From: Alphaproteobacteria bacterium PA2
GTDB taxonomy: Bacteria > Pseudomonadota > Alphaproteobacteria > Caulobacterales > Caulobacteraceae
DNA length: 64,000 nucleotides
Assembly: GCA_002256425.1 (NCBI GenBank)
Contig: NKIZ01000001.1
Location: 1-64,000, forward strand
Reading direction: 5' to 3'
Shown here piece by piece: positions 28,827 to 37,832 of the stretch (its first letter is position 1; the number at the start of each line of letters is the position of its first letter). A program made the translations under genes and the position numbers. A model generated the notes under the pieces. The model was not told the origin of the DNA and made no database searches. It was given only the letters and a program-made list of their open reading frames with translations.

Positions 28827-29612
28827 ATGGCTCTGGACATGTTCTCGCTGAAGGGCCGCGTCGCCCTGGTCACCGGCGGTTCCCGCGGCATCGGCAAGAT
28901 GATCGCCGAAGGCTTTCTGGCGCAGGGCGCCAAGGTCTATATCTCATCGCGCAAGGCGATGGTCTGCGACGCGGTCGCCGCCGAACTCTCGGTGAATGGC
29001 GCCGAGTGCATCTCCCTGCCCCAGGACATTTCCACGGTTGAAGGCGCCCAGACCCTGGCCCGCCGCATGACCGAGCTGGAGCCCAAGCTCGACATTCTGG
29101 TGAACAATGCCGGCGCCGCCTGGGGCGCGCCCTTTGATGAGTTCCCCGAGAGCGGCTGGGACAAGGTCATGGATCTGAACCTCAAATCCCCCTTCTTCCT
29201 GACCCAGGCCCTGCACAAGGCCCTGGCCGCCGCCGGCACCCATGAGGCGCCGGCCAAGGTGATCAATATCTGCTCCATCGACGGGATCCGCCTGAACCCG
29301 CAGGAGACCTATTCCTACCATGCCTCCAAGTCGGGCCTGATCTATCTGACCCGCCGCATGGCCGCCCGCCTGGTGGAGGACAACATCAATGTCACCGGCA
29401 TTGCGCCTGGCGCCTTCGCTTCGGAAATGAACCGGGTCGCCCGGGATCAGGGCGACGCCATCGCCAAGCGCATTCCCTCCCGCCGCATTGGCCGGGACGA
29501 GGACATGGCAGGCGCGGCTATCTATCTGGCCAGCCGGGCCGGCGACTATGTGGTCGGTGAAACCATCGCCGTCGACGGCGGCGTCGCCCTGGCCAGCTTC
29601 GGCGGCCTCTAG
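28827..29612 (+). CDS. SDR-family oxidoreductase (RhlG/FabG-like)
   Basis: A 261-residue short-chain dehydrogenase. It has the cofactor motif TGGSRGIGKMIAEGF, NNAGAAWG, and the catalytic YSYHASKSGL (Tyr-x-x-x-Lys). The insertion-containing sequence resembles RhlG-like 3-oxoacyl reductases. Strong SD GGAAGGAGGGG upstream. It is divergent from the beta-oxidation gene, and an acyl-CoA or acyl-ACP substrate is plausible but inferred. Confidence 0.82.
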   Translation: MALDMFSLKGRVALVTGGSRGIGKMIAEGFLAQGAKVYISSRKAMVCDAVAAELSVNGAECISLPQDISTVEGAQTLARRMTELEPKLDILVNNAGAAWGAPFDEFPESGWDKVMDLNLKSPFFLTQALHKALAAAGTHEAPAKVINICSIDGIRLNPQETYSYHASKSGLIYLTRRMAARLVEDNINVTGIAPGAFASEMNRVARDQGDAIAKRIPSRRIGRDEDMAGAAIYLASRAGDYVVGETIAVDGGVALASFGGL

Positions 29613-29680
29613 CGGTAATATAGGTCACGTTTCCGGCGGGTTTCAGGGCTATAGCTGAGGCCTCACCGGAGATCTGATCC

Positions 29681-32389
29681 TTGACGGAGCCGACCCCCTC
29701 CCCCGCCCGCAGTCCAGCGCTCCGACGCCGGGGCTGGTGGCTGGCTGGTGGTCTGGCCCTGACCGCCGCCCTGGCGGGTGGAGCGGCCTGGCAGGAGCGT
29801 CAGACCATCGGGGCCTCGGTCCTGAAATCATGGCTGGAAGACCAGGGGGTCGAGGGGGACATCTCCTTCACCCGGTTTGGCCCCGGCGGCCTGTCTGGCG
29901 CCCTGCGGATCGGACCGAAAGACCGGCCGGACCTGACAGTGGATGTGGCCGAGGTCAGCTATGACCTTCGCGGACCCTGGAATGGCGGCGCCCTCGCCGC
30001 TGATTTCAAGCAGGTGCGGCTGGTTCGGCCGGTGCTCAGGGGGGAATGGCGGGATGGCGCCCTGCGATTTGGCAGCCTCGATCCCCTGATCCGGAAGTTG
30101 CTGGCCCAGCCGCGGGACCCTGACCGCAGGGTTCCGGATCTGGTTCTGGAGAATGGCCGCCTGACCCTGGCGACTCCTGCCGGAAACTTTGAAGGGTCGG
30201 GTTCAGGCGAAGCGAAATCGGGCCATCTGGTTCGTCTCGACGTCCGCCTCGCCCCCACAGAAGCGCGGTCAGCGGCCATGCAGGCCAGGCTGAAATCCGC
30301 CGAGCTTCACCTGGTTCGGCGGGAAGACCGGCTCGTCTGGGCCGGGGATCTGTACGCCGACTCCCTCAAGGGGGAAGGACTGGCCGCCCACGGCCTCGAA
30401 TTGCGCCTGACCGGCGAGAGCCCCTATCCGGACCTCAGGACCGGCCGAGCTGATGGCCGCGCGAACCTTGTGCTGACGTCAGGCTTCCAGGACCTGACCA
30501 CGTCGGGGGTCACGGTGAGGGGCATTTCGCAGACCACGAAATTTGAGGGCGACCTGTTGGGTCAGACGGCGAGCGGCCATATGCAGACCCGCTTCTCGAC
30601 CGGGACCTTGCGATCCGGGGGGAACCTTGCCCTGGACAGGCTGACAGGGGCCTTCGCCGGTCCTGCCAGACTGACTGCGGACGGCCTGACCCTGACCCTG
30701 GGGGGCGGCGCCGAGACTGCTGGCAGCATCAGTGGACGGCGCTTCGTCCTGAAGGCGCCCGGACAGTCGTTAAAGATCAATATTGACAAGGCCATGGTGG
30801 CACAGGGCCAGGGCCCCTTTGATCTGGCCTCCGAAGGCGCTGTGGCCAAGATCAATCTTGACCGTTACCGCCTGGAGGGAGGGAGGCTGACCGCGAGTGG
30901 GCGCCTGGCCGCCCGGGGCTCCATCGGCCCGATCCAGGACGGCGCCGTCGACCTGAAGGCTGACCTTGCCGTCGCAAATGGCGTCGTCCGGGTGATGGCC
31001 CGGGGCTGTGCGCCGGTCACCGCGAAGCGCATTGATATGGGAGCAAATTCCATATCGGGCCTCTCGGCGGAAGTCTGCCCGACACGTATCGAAGCGGGCG
31101 CCTCTGGCCTGAAATTGGCGGGGGACTACCGGAAGGTCTCTGGGCAGGCGGCGGATCTGGAGGTCTCGATCACCGACGGCGAGGGACGCATCCGGGCTTC
31201 CGGACCTGATCTCGCCTTCGAAACCACCATCTCGCGGGTGAAGGTCAGCGATCTGGCCGCCTCCCGTCGTTTCCAGCCGGTCTTCGCCACGGGGCAGGCC
31301 AGAGGCTCTGATACGGCGCTGACAGGAGAATTCCGGGTCACGGACGCCTATGGCCGGCCTCTGGCTGAGGTGGGACTCAGGCATGCCGGAGGCGCCGGAG
31401 GCGTTACCGTTGAAACGGGCGCCCTAGTCTTCGCCGAAGGGGGCCTGCAACCCCGTGATATCTCGCCCCTGGCCTCCAGCCTTGGGTCGCCTGTGGCGGG
31501 ACAGGTAAGGTTCCAGGGAGCCCTGGACTGGAAGGGCGAGAGCCTGACCAGTCGCGGAAACCTGGATATCGCCGGTCTGGATTTCATCAGCGCTGCAGGT
31601 CCTGTGAAGGGTCTGAAGGGTCAGATCGCGCTTGGGAGCCTCCTGCCCCTGAAGGCCGCGCCGGGCCAGACCCTGCATGTGGACAGCGTGGCCAGCCTGG
31701 CCGCCCTGACCAATGCCGAGGTCACCTTCGGCCTCGACCACGACGCCCTGCAGGTGGCGGCGACAGGGTTCAGCCTGGCCCAGGGACGTGTGGTGCTGGA
31801 GCCGTTCGAAATTCCCCTCGCCGCCAATGCGCCGTGGTCAGTTGTCGCCGATCTCAAGGGCGTGCAGCTGTCGGAGCTGGTGGAGGCTTCGCCCTTTGCC
31901 GACCGCATGGACCTGACGGCCAGGGTGGACGGCCACATTCCCCTGAGCTTCCGCAAGGGGACAGTGCAGATCGCCGGGGGAGAACTGCACGCCATCGAGC
32001 CAGGCCGACTGTCCATCCGGCGCGAGGCCCTGACCCAGGTGCAGGCCAGACCCACATCAGCAGCGGCTCTTGTCGATCCCTATTCCGACTTTGCCTTCCA
32101 GGCTCTGGAGAACCTGGCCTTCACCCAGCTGGACGCCCGGGTAGACAGCCTGGCCGATGGCCGGCTCGGCGTCCGGTTCCACATCAAGGGCGAGCACAGC
32201 CCGCCGGTGAGTCCTGAAATCAGACTGACCCTTCGCGAACTCCTGACCCAGAAGATCAAACGGACCCTTCCCTTGCCAAAAGGCGTTAAGGTGGACCTGT
32301 CCCTGGATACCTCGGTCAATCTGGACCAGCTTCTGGACGACTTCGACAAGTATCAGACGCTTCGAAATTCAGCCGCCGTTCAGCCTTGA
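29681..32389 (+). CDS. ydbH: YdbH-like AsmA-family intermembrane lipid transport protein
   Basis: A 902-residue protein with one N-terminal transmembrane anchor (about residues 18-36) and a long beta-rich periplasmic body, ending with a conserved block (SFRKGTVQIAGGELHAIEPGRLSI and the last 100 residues) characteristic of the YdbH domain. In E. coli YdbH, YhdP and TamB bridge the periplasm and move phospholipids to the outer membrane. It starts with TTG at 29681 (GGAG 9 bases upstream). ynbE and ydbL follow, the same operon as in enterobacteria, which strongly supports the call. Confidence 0.85.
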   Translation: MTEPTPSPARSPALRRRGWWLAGGLALTAALAGGAAWQERQTIGASVLKSWLEDQGVEGDISFTRFGPGGLSGALRIGPKDRPDLTVDVAEVSYDLRGPWNGGALAADFKQVRLVRPVLRGEWRDGALRFGSLDPLIRKLLAQPRDPDRRVPDLVLENGRLTLATPAGNFEGSGSGEAKSGHLVRLDVRLAPTEARSAAMQARLKSAELHLVRREDRLVWAGDLYADSLKGEGLAAHGLELRLTGESPYPDLRTGRADGRANLVLTSGFQDLTTSGVTVRGISQTTKFEGDLLGQTASGHMQTRFSTGTLRSGGNLALDRLTGAFAGPARLTADGLTLTLGGGAETAGSISGRRFVLKAPGQSLKINIDKAMVAQGQGPFDLASEGAVAKINLDRYRLEGGRLTASGRLAARGSIGPIQDGAVDLKADLAVANGVVRVMARGCAPVTAKRIDMGANSISGLSAEVCPTRIEAGASGLKLAGDYRKVSGQAADLEVSITDGEGRIRASGPDLAFETTISRVKVSDLAASRRFQPVFATGQARGSDTALTGEFRVTDAYGRPLAEVGLRHAGGAGGVTVETGALVFAEGGLQPRDISPLASSLGSPVAGQVRFQGALDWKGESLTSRGNLDIAGLDFISAAGPVKGLKGQIALGSLLPLKAAPGQTLHVDSVASLAALTNAEVTFGLDHDALQVAATGFSLAQGRVVLEPFEIPLAANAPWSVVADLKGVQLSELVEASPFADRMDLTARVDGHIPLSFRKGTVQIAGGELHAIEPGRLSIRREALTQVQARPTSAAALVDPYSDFAFQALENLAFTQLDARVDSLADGRLGVRFHIKGEHSPPVSPEIRLTLRELLTQKIKRTLPLPKGVKVDLSLDTSVNLDQLLDDFDKYQTLRNSAAVQP

Positions 32390-32422
32390 CCCTGCATCAG
32401 AGACCATGACCCGGAGCCCGAA

Positions 32423-32605
32423 ATGACCAAGAGACTTCGTCCCGTCCTCGCCCTGCTCAGCCTCTCGGCCCTGGGCGCCTGCGCCATTCCTGTCCATGTA
32501 CAGGTCGACCCGATCACCATCTACGCCAAGCTGGACGCCAATGTCCGCCTCCAGCTGGACGAGGACGTGAAGTCCCTGATCCAGAAGAACCCGAACCTGT
32601 TCTAG
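32423..32605 (+). CDS. ynbE: YnbE-like lipoprotein
   Basis: A 60-residue lipoprotein. The lipobox is LGAC with the lipidated Cys at residue 20; the mature part contains HVQVDPITIYAKLDANVRLQLD, the YnbE signature. In E. coli YnbE is an outer-membrane lipoprotein that extends YdbH by beta-strand stacking to make an intermembrane bridge. The Asp at +2 is absent (Ala-Ile follows Cys), consistent with outer-membrane sorting. Confidence 0.88.
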   Translation: MTKRLRPVLALLSLSALGACAIPVHVQVDPITIYAKLDANVRLQLDEDVKSLIQKNPNLF

Positions 32606-32616
32606 GGAACCCGCAC

Positions 32617-32970
32617 ATGCGCAATTCAAACATCTTCGCCATCGCGGCCATTGTCGGAACCCTGATCGCCGGCGCCGCCCATGCCGACATCGCCGCCGCC
32701 AAGATCGCGGTCGACGCCGCCAAGGCTGACGGTATCGTTGGGGAACAGGCCGACGGGACCCTGGGCTTCGTGAAGCCGGGGGATGTCGCCCTCAAGGCCG
32801 CCGTCGCCGAGATCAACGCCGGTCGCCTGGACGTCTATCGCCAGGCCGCCGCCAAGAACGCCGTCACCGTGGAAGCCGCCGGAGCCGCCGCCTATCAGAG
32901 CGTCATCCAGGGCAAGGTGAAGATCGGCGAGTACTACAAGCCGGTCGGCGGCGCCTGGGTCCGCAAATAG
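32617..32970 (+). CDS. ydbL: YdbL family (DUF1318) periplasmic protein
   Basis: A 117-residue exported protein (signal peptide 1-23, ending AAHA). The family motifs are AKADGIVGEQADGTLGFV and IGEYYKPVGGAWVRK at the C-terminus. YdbL is the third member of ydbH-ynbE-ydbL; in E. coli it modulates YnbE multimerisation on YdbH. It follows ynbE after 11 bases. Its stop codon abuts a mosaic palindromic repeat. Confidence 0.87.
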   Translation: MRNSNIFAIAAIVGTLIAGAAHADIAAAKIAVDAAKADGIVGEQADGTLGFVKPGDVALKAAVAEINAGRLDVYRQAAAKNAVTVEAAGAAAYQSVIQGKVKIGEYYKPVGGAWVRK

Positions 32971-33093
32971 GCCCTAGAGCCCGCCGCGATAAGTGGGAAC
33001 CGGTTATCGCGACAAGCGTGCTCTAAACCTTTGAATCAGAGCGCAGTTTTACCCTTTAGACGATTCCGTCTAAAGGGAACGCGCTCTAGGGCC
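32970..33093. repeat. Mosaic palindromic intergenic element (RIME-like) with 11-bp terminal inverted repeats
   Basis: A 124-bp element bounded by GGCCCTAGAGC (32970-32980) and its exact inverse GCTCTAGGGCC (33083-33093). It contains a palindrome CGCGATAA...TTATCGCG (32985-33011) around GTGGGAACCGG, and a second, CCCTTTAGACG / CGTCTAAAGGG with a 4-base loop (33052-33077), plus GCTCT/AGAGC between them. The GTGGGAACCGGTT core is the kind of motif found in dispersed alphaproteobacterial elements (RIMEs and relatives). The right arm supplies the TAG stop of the neighbouring transporter. Confidence 0.8.
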
Positions 33094-34558
33094 GGGACTC
33101 TTCGATCGCAGCCTCTGCCGTCGCCGCCGCCTCGGCGAGGGTGGCGAGGTTGTGCTCGTGGGTGGACTTGTCGATCCGGTAGAAGGCCAGGACCAGGACC
33201 GACAGGACCTTCATGCCGGTGGCGAAGGGCAGGTAGTAGAGGGACATGTGCCGCATGATGTCCGGGCCTACCGTCCCGGCCGGGGCGTTGGTGGGGAAGT
33301 TGACCATCGCAATCAGCAAGCCCGCCAGGAAGACGCCGAAGCCGCCGGTGAACTTGGGAAGCAGGCCATTGGCCGCCATCAGCAGGCCCTCTGATCGCAC
33401 CCCGGTCTTGACGGCGGCGTCCTCGACCACGTCGGCGATCATGGAGGTGATGATGATATAGCCGGCGATGGCCAGGGTGGCGGAGAAGAACTGGTCGGCC
33501 AGCAGGATCCGCAGCACCCAGGGCGAGTCGTTGAGCGGCATCAGATGCAGCAGGCGCAGGGTCTGGGGCAGGGCGTCGGCGACTATGGAGGTGCCGAACA
33601 GGCCGATCATGGCCGCCTTCTTGCCAAACCGTCGGGAGGCGGGGCCGGCCAGGGCCACACCGGTCACCGAAGCCAGGACACCCGCAATGGCGATGAAGGA
33701 AATAGAGGTCCCGTTGAGGCCCCAGAGCTCGATATTGAAGTACTGGCTGAGGGCCGAGCCCATGCCCGCCGCGACCCCTGAACAGAAGCCTGAGAGCATG
33801 AGGACCAGGAGGGAGGGGTTGGTGATGGTCCCGGCGATCTCCTTCAGGACCTGGGACAGGGGGACCACCCGTTCCTGGGGCCGGGACAGATAGGGGATGC
33901 GGTTATGGGTGCCGAGGGATGAAACCATGATGGACAGGGACATGACTGCAGCGGCCAAAATCCCATACTGGGCATAGCCGGCCCGGTTCAGCATGCCGCC
34001 GCGCTCTTCACTGAGGAAGACCTGGTAGAGGGCGATGTTCATCACCAGACCGCCGATGACGCCGAAGAAAAAGCGGTAGCTGAACAGGCTGGTCCGGGCG
34101 TTGTAGTCGATGGTCAATTCCGGCGCGAGGGCAGAGCTGGGGACCTCATAGAGGCTGACGGAAATCTTCAGCAGGACCAGCATGGCGATCAGGAAAACGC
34201 CGCTTTCCTGGGGGGACCAGTGGGTGGGCGAATTCCAGAAGACAACGCAGGTAATGGCTACCAGGGGCGCTGAAACATACATCAGCGGATGGCGACGGCC
34301 CCATTTGGTGCGCAGCCGGTCGGAGAACTGGCCGATGGCCGGGTCAAGGACGGCGTCCAGCATCAGGGTCAGCATGATGGCGGCGCCCACCCAGACCGCC
34401 GGCAGGCCGATGACCCGGTTGAGATAGGGTGTCAGGACCGCCGAGGTCAGGGACAGGGTCGTCACCCCGAAGGCGACGGAGCCGAGGCCATAGAACAGCT
34501 TGGTCTGGAAGGTCAGGGTCGCAGCGGCCGGCAATTTTGCGGTCGGCGTCTCGGTCAT
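33086..34558 (-). CDS. GPH-family (MelB-like) MFS symporter
   Basis: A 490-residue, 12-helix symporter of the same family as the gene at 24.4-25.8 kb. The conserved loop reads DAVLDPAIGQFSDRLRTKWGRRHPLMY. The ATG at 34558 has GGGAAG about 7 bases upstream. Its TAG stop lies within the right terminal repeat of the mosaic element. It is downstream of the TonB-dependent receptor on the same strand; a strong terminator separates them, so separate expression is likely, though they may serve one uptake route (outer and inner membrane). Confidence 0.85.
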   Translation of the reverse strand: MTETPTAKLPAAATLTFQTKLFYGLGSVAFGVTTLSLTSAVLTPYLNRVIGLPAVWVGAAIMLTLMLDAVLDPAIGQFSDRLRTKWGRRHPLMYVSAPLVAITCVVFWNSPTHWSPQESGVFLIAMLVLLKISVSLYEVPSSALAPELTIDYNARTSLFSYRFFFGVIGGLVMNIALYQVFLSEERGGMLNRAGYAQYGILAAAVMSLSIMVSSLGTHNRIPYLSRPQERVVPLSQVLKEIAGTITNPSLLVLMLSGFCSGVAAGMGSALSQYFNIELWGLNGTSISFIAIAGVLASVTGVALAGPASRRFGKKAAMIGLFGTSIVADALPQTLRLLHLMPLNDSPWVLRILLADQFFSATLAIAGYIIITSMIADVVEDAAVKTGVRSEGLLMAANGLLPKFTGGFGVFLAGLLIAMVNFPTNAPAGTVGPDIMRHMSLYYLPFATGMKVLSVLVLAFYRIDKSTHEHNLATLAEAAATAEAAIEESRP

Positions 34559-34656
34559 GGCGTTCTTCCCAGCTGACCCCGGGCCGGAGCCAGTCATCCT
34601 CGTTGGGAGGAGCCTGCGGGAGGCGCTGCAAACCGTCAACGGATTTGCAGCCCGGG

Positions 34657-34691
34657 CAAAAGAAAAGGGCGCGCCGGAAACCGGCGCGCCC
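34657..34691 (-). terminator. Rho-independent terminator of the TonB-dependent receptor gene
   Basis: A perfect 11-bp stem GGGCGCGCCGG / CCGGCGCGCCC with a 3-base loop; on the minus strand it is followed by TTTTCTTTT. It lies about 50 bases after the receptor stop. Confidence 0.93.
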
Positions 34692-34739
34692 TGAAGACTT
34701 TCAGACCATCCCCAAGGCCGGAGCCCCGGGGCCAGGGTC

Positions 34740-37466
34740 TTAGAAGAAGCGGTACTGCAGCTCGATGCCGTAGGTCCGCGGGGGAGTCAGTTCCAGGTTC
34801 AGGGCGCCATTGGGGACGACCGCACCGGTGGAGCTGCGGGCGTTCCGGTTCGAGGCGACCAGGGCGGCGTCATAACCGTCCGTGTCAGCCACGTTCTTCA
34901 CATAGGCGATGATCGTGTACTTGTTGCCGACCGGCGCCCAGTGAGCGCGGAGGTCGATCTGATCCCACTTCGGAGCTTCGTTGTACGAGCGGGTGAAGAC
35001 GTTGGCGTAAGCCTCGTCACGCCACACATAGCTGGCGCCGACCGTCAGCAGGCCGCCTTCCATCTCGAAGCCATAGTTCGCATTGACGGCGACCTTGTTC
35101 TTCGGAGCCTGGGGTAGACGGTTGCCGACAACGCTGACAGCGCCGGTCGTGACGTTGTCGTTCACGTCCACCAACAGGGGAGCCTTGAGGATCTCCGTAT
35201 TGTTGTACGAATAGGCCAGGCTGACCCGCAGGGGCTGGATCGGATGCCAGACGGCGTCCATTTCAAAGCCTTCTGACTTGGCTTTGTCCAGGTTGATGAA
35301 CTGGCTGACATTGGTGGGGCCGTTGCGGACCGTCACCGGGGCCTGCATGTCACGATAGTCGAGGTAATAGATGTTGGCGTTCAGCTGCATGGTGCGGCCG
35401 ACATTGGTCTTGAAGCCCAGTTCGTAGGAATTCGCGAACTCGGAATCAGCTTCAGGAGCGGCCAGGAAGGCGCCGGCCGAGAAGCCGAATGCCTTGTAGC
35501 CGCGGCTGTAACGACCATAGGCCATGGTGCCGTCGGTGGGATCCCATTGGAAGCCCAGGGTGCCGGTCACGGCGTTGGAGGAGTCGCCCAGGTTACGCTG
35601 AGCCACGCCCGTCGCCGGATCGACAATGTACTGGCGGCAGGTGGTCGGAGTCGGGCAGGCCTGGACCGGAGTGGTCACGCCCTTGGCGCCGGCTGCGGTG
35701 GTGACCGGAGCCAGGGTGGCCGTCAGGTCCATGGCGCCGTTGCCGAGACCGCCGAGGGCGTTCAGGGCGCCGCCGAGGCCGAGGGCCTGGCCAACGGCGG
35801 GAAGCGCCGTCAGGTTACCCTGCAGGCTGCCCCAGTTGGCGGCGGTGCCGGGACCAAAGCCGGCGAGACCGATGGCCGGATAGAGGCCCGCATAGCAGAC
35901 GTCGGAGTCGCAGACGATCCGGCGATATTCGGTGCCGAACTTGTGGTCGTCCGTATAGCGGAGACCCAGGGTGAACTTCAGCTTTTCAGAAGCCTGCCAG
36001 TCCAGCTGGCCGAACAGGGCCTTGGACTCGGTGGTAAGCCCGTAATGGCCGGTGGACCAGGTGCCTTCCGGGTTGGCCGCAGCGCCGAGGATCGGCGTGT
36101 TCAGGGGCGTGGCGCCCTGAACGAAGAAGTCGGCGGTGGAGGCGGTGCCGGTGTACTTTTCGTTATAGTAATAGGCGCCGACGATCCACTGCAGGGCCGA
36201 GTCATTGGTCGACGAGAGGTTGATTTCGTGGCTGTACCACTGCGGATACTCGAAATAGTGGTAGGTATTGTTGGCGTTGACCGTCTTCGGGCCGCAATTG
36301 ACGGTCGAACGACCGGCCGAGAACAGGGCGCCGATGGTGCCGCAGATCGAGCCGGGAGCCAGCGGGATCTGGTAGGACAGGACGTTGGTGCCGTCCGTAT
36401 CGCCGCGCAGGTCATACTTGTAGTTGGTCAGACCACCCACATACTTCACGTCGAAATTGTCGAAGTGATAGGTGAAGTTGGTGGTGAAGGAGTGGACGTC
36501 CGTCAGCTTCACCGACTGGGCGTAGTTGGAGTTGAACAGGCGCGGATCGCGGGCCGCCGGATTGCCGACAAAGGTGCCGCCATTGGCCTGAACCAGGCTG
36601 CCGGGGACGATATTGCCGGAATAGCCAGCAGCCGGGTTGAAGACCACCGAGAAGTTCGGGTCGATGAAGCCCAGTTCCTGGGCGCCGGCCAGATAGCCTG
36701 CGCGGGCGCCGGGGCCGCCACGGTTGTTCCAGCCCAGGGTGAAGTACTTCATCCAGACTTCGGCGTTTTCACCGACGTCAGCTTTGATCTGGAACTGGTA
36801 TTCGTACTCGTCCCGCTTGTTGCCCTCGGTAGGCATGCCCTTGTTGACGTTTGTATAGAAGCCTTCGCGCTGGTCGCGCTTGTAGCCGGACACCCGGAAC
36901 TGCAGGCCTTCGGTGATGGGGCCGGAAGCGGCGAACTGCAGGTCGGTGAAGCCGAAGTTTTCGACAATACCGCGGACTTCCGCATAGGGGTGATCGGTCG
37001 GACGGGCCGTGATCACGTTGACGGTGCCGCCGATGGCGTTACGGCCGTACAGGGTGCCTTGCGGGCCACGAAGGATTTCGACGCGGTCGGTTTCCAGCGG
37101 CGGTCCGCCGGCCAGAACGGTCGAGGTGGTGAACAGGCCGTCGATATAGATCGACACGGCGCCGTCCACGGAGTGAACGTTGGTCAGACGACCGATGCCG
37201 CGCATGGAGGCGCGGTCGTTGGCGGACTGATAGACGAAGCCCGGCGTGAAGTTCGTCAGGTCCTGAATGGTGCTGATGCCGACCAGGTCGCGTTGCTTGC
37301 TGGTGAAGGCCGAGATGGCGACCGGAACGTCCTGGAGGCTCTGCTCACGCTTTTCAGCGGTGACGACCAGTTCTTCAATGGTGGTGCCGCCGCTCTGGGC
37401 GTGCGCCGCCCCAGCGGTGATGGCTGCGACGAGAGTGCTGGTGGCCAGCAGTGCAAACTTACGCAT
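34740..37466 (-). CDS. TonB-dependent outer-membrane receptor
   Basis: A 908-residue receptor. The signal peptide is residues 1-23 (AAHAQ). The plug domain starts IEELVVTAEKREQSLQDVPVAISAF and includes DRVEILRGPQGTLYGRNAIGGTVNVIT, the standard TonB-plug motif. A 22-strand barrel follows and ends in an aromatic residue (LQYRFF), as required for BAM-mediated insertion. It imports a ligand across the outer membrane using TonB-ExbBD. The ligand is unknown; the sequence style is that of the large caulobacterial families used for plant-derived or aromatic compounds. Confidence 0.93.
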   Translation of the reverse strand: MRKFALLATSTLVAAITAGAAHAQSGGTTIEELVVTAEKREQSLQDVPVAISAFTSKQRDLVGISTIQDLTNFTPGFVYQSANDRASMRGIGRLTNVHSVDGAVSIYIDGLFTTSTVLAGGPPLETDRVEILRGPQGTLYGRNAIGGTVNVITARPTDHPYAEVRGIVENFGFTDLQFAASGPITEGLQFRVSGYKRDQREGFYTNVNKGMPTEGNKRDEYEYQFQIKADVGENAEVWMKYFTLGWNNRGGPGARAGYLAGAQELGFIDPNFSVVFNPAAGYSGNIVPGSLVQANGGTFVGNPAARDPRLFNSNYAQSVKLTDVHSFTTNFTYHFDNFDVKYVGGLTNYKYDLRGDTDGTNVLSYQIPLAPGSICGTIGALFSAGRSTVNCGPKTVNANNTYHYFEYPQWYSHEINLSSTNDSALQWIVGAYYYNEKYTGTASTADFFVQGATPLNTPILGAAANPEGTWSTGHYGLTTESKALFGQLDWQASEKLKFTLGLRYTDDHKFGTEYRRIVCDSDVCYAGLYPAIGLAGFGPGTAANWGSLQGNLTALPAVGQALGLGGALNALGGLGNGAMDLTATLAPVTTAAGAKGVTTPVQACPTPTTCRQYIVDPATGVAQRNLGDSSNAVTGTLGFQWDPTDGTMAYGRYSRGYKAFGFSAGAFLAAPEADSEFANSYELGFKTNVGRTMQLNANIYYLDYRDMQAPVTVRNGPTNVSQFINLDKAKSEGFEMDAVWHPIQPLRVSLAYSYNNTEILKAPLLVDVNDNVTTGAVSVVGNRLPQAPKNKVAVNANYGFEMEGGLLTVGASYVWRDEAYANVFTRSYNEAPKWDQIDLRAHWAPVGNKYTIIAYVKNVADTDGYDAALVASNRNARSSTGAVVPNGALNLELTPPRTYGIELQYRFF

Positions 37467-37832
37467 TCCCTTAGGTTTCCCCTTCTAAAGTCCTTGTGGC
37501 GCTTTTTTCGCGCCGTGTCGGTTTTCCTGCGTCATTGCAGGACCTACGTCAATTGCCCGCTCGGCGTAGGTTGTGCTGTGCGACATGCAAGCCACAGGGC
37601 AAAAATAAGGCTGTTCAGTGGATTTTTTCAGGCAAGCCACTGAATAAAATTGACAAAAGCTTACCGGGCGCGGTCACGCCCTTCCCCTGGTCACAGCGAG
37701 AAAAACTATATGTGATTGAAGTACGGGTGGAGGCGAACCCGTTCAGGATCACCCCCGCCGCCGGTCATTCACCATGAAGAACCGGCCTGCAGTCGCCCAC
37801 AGGCCTGTCTGATCCGCAGCCCGGCGGACGAC
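37467..37832. other. Intergenic region: leader of the TonB-dependent receptor gene
   Basis: About 366 bases without a gene. On the receptor (minus) strand it holds a possible -35 TTGACG near 37552-37547, a small CCTGC/GCAGG hairpin, and a GGGGA site about 10 bases before the start codon. An 8-bp inverted repeat TTCAGTGG / CCACTGAA with a 15-base spacer lies at 37614-37644, far enough upstream to be a regulator site. GC content is lower than in the flanking genes. Nothing else is recognised. Confidence 0.5.

Noticed and set aside
35547-37643. 698-codon forward open reading frame opposite the TonB-dependent receptor
   Set aside because: Antisense shadow; the minus strand encodes a receptor with signal peptide, plug motif and terminal aromatic residue.
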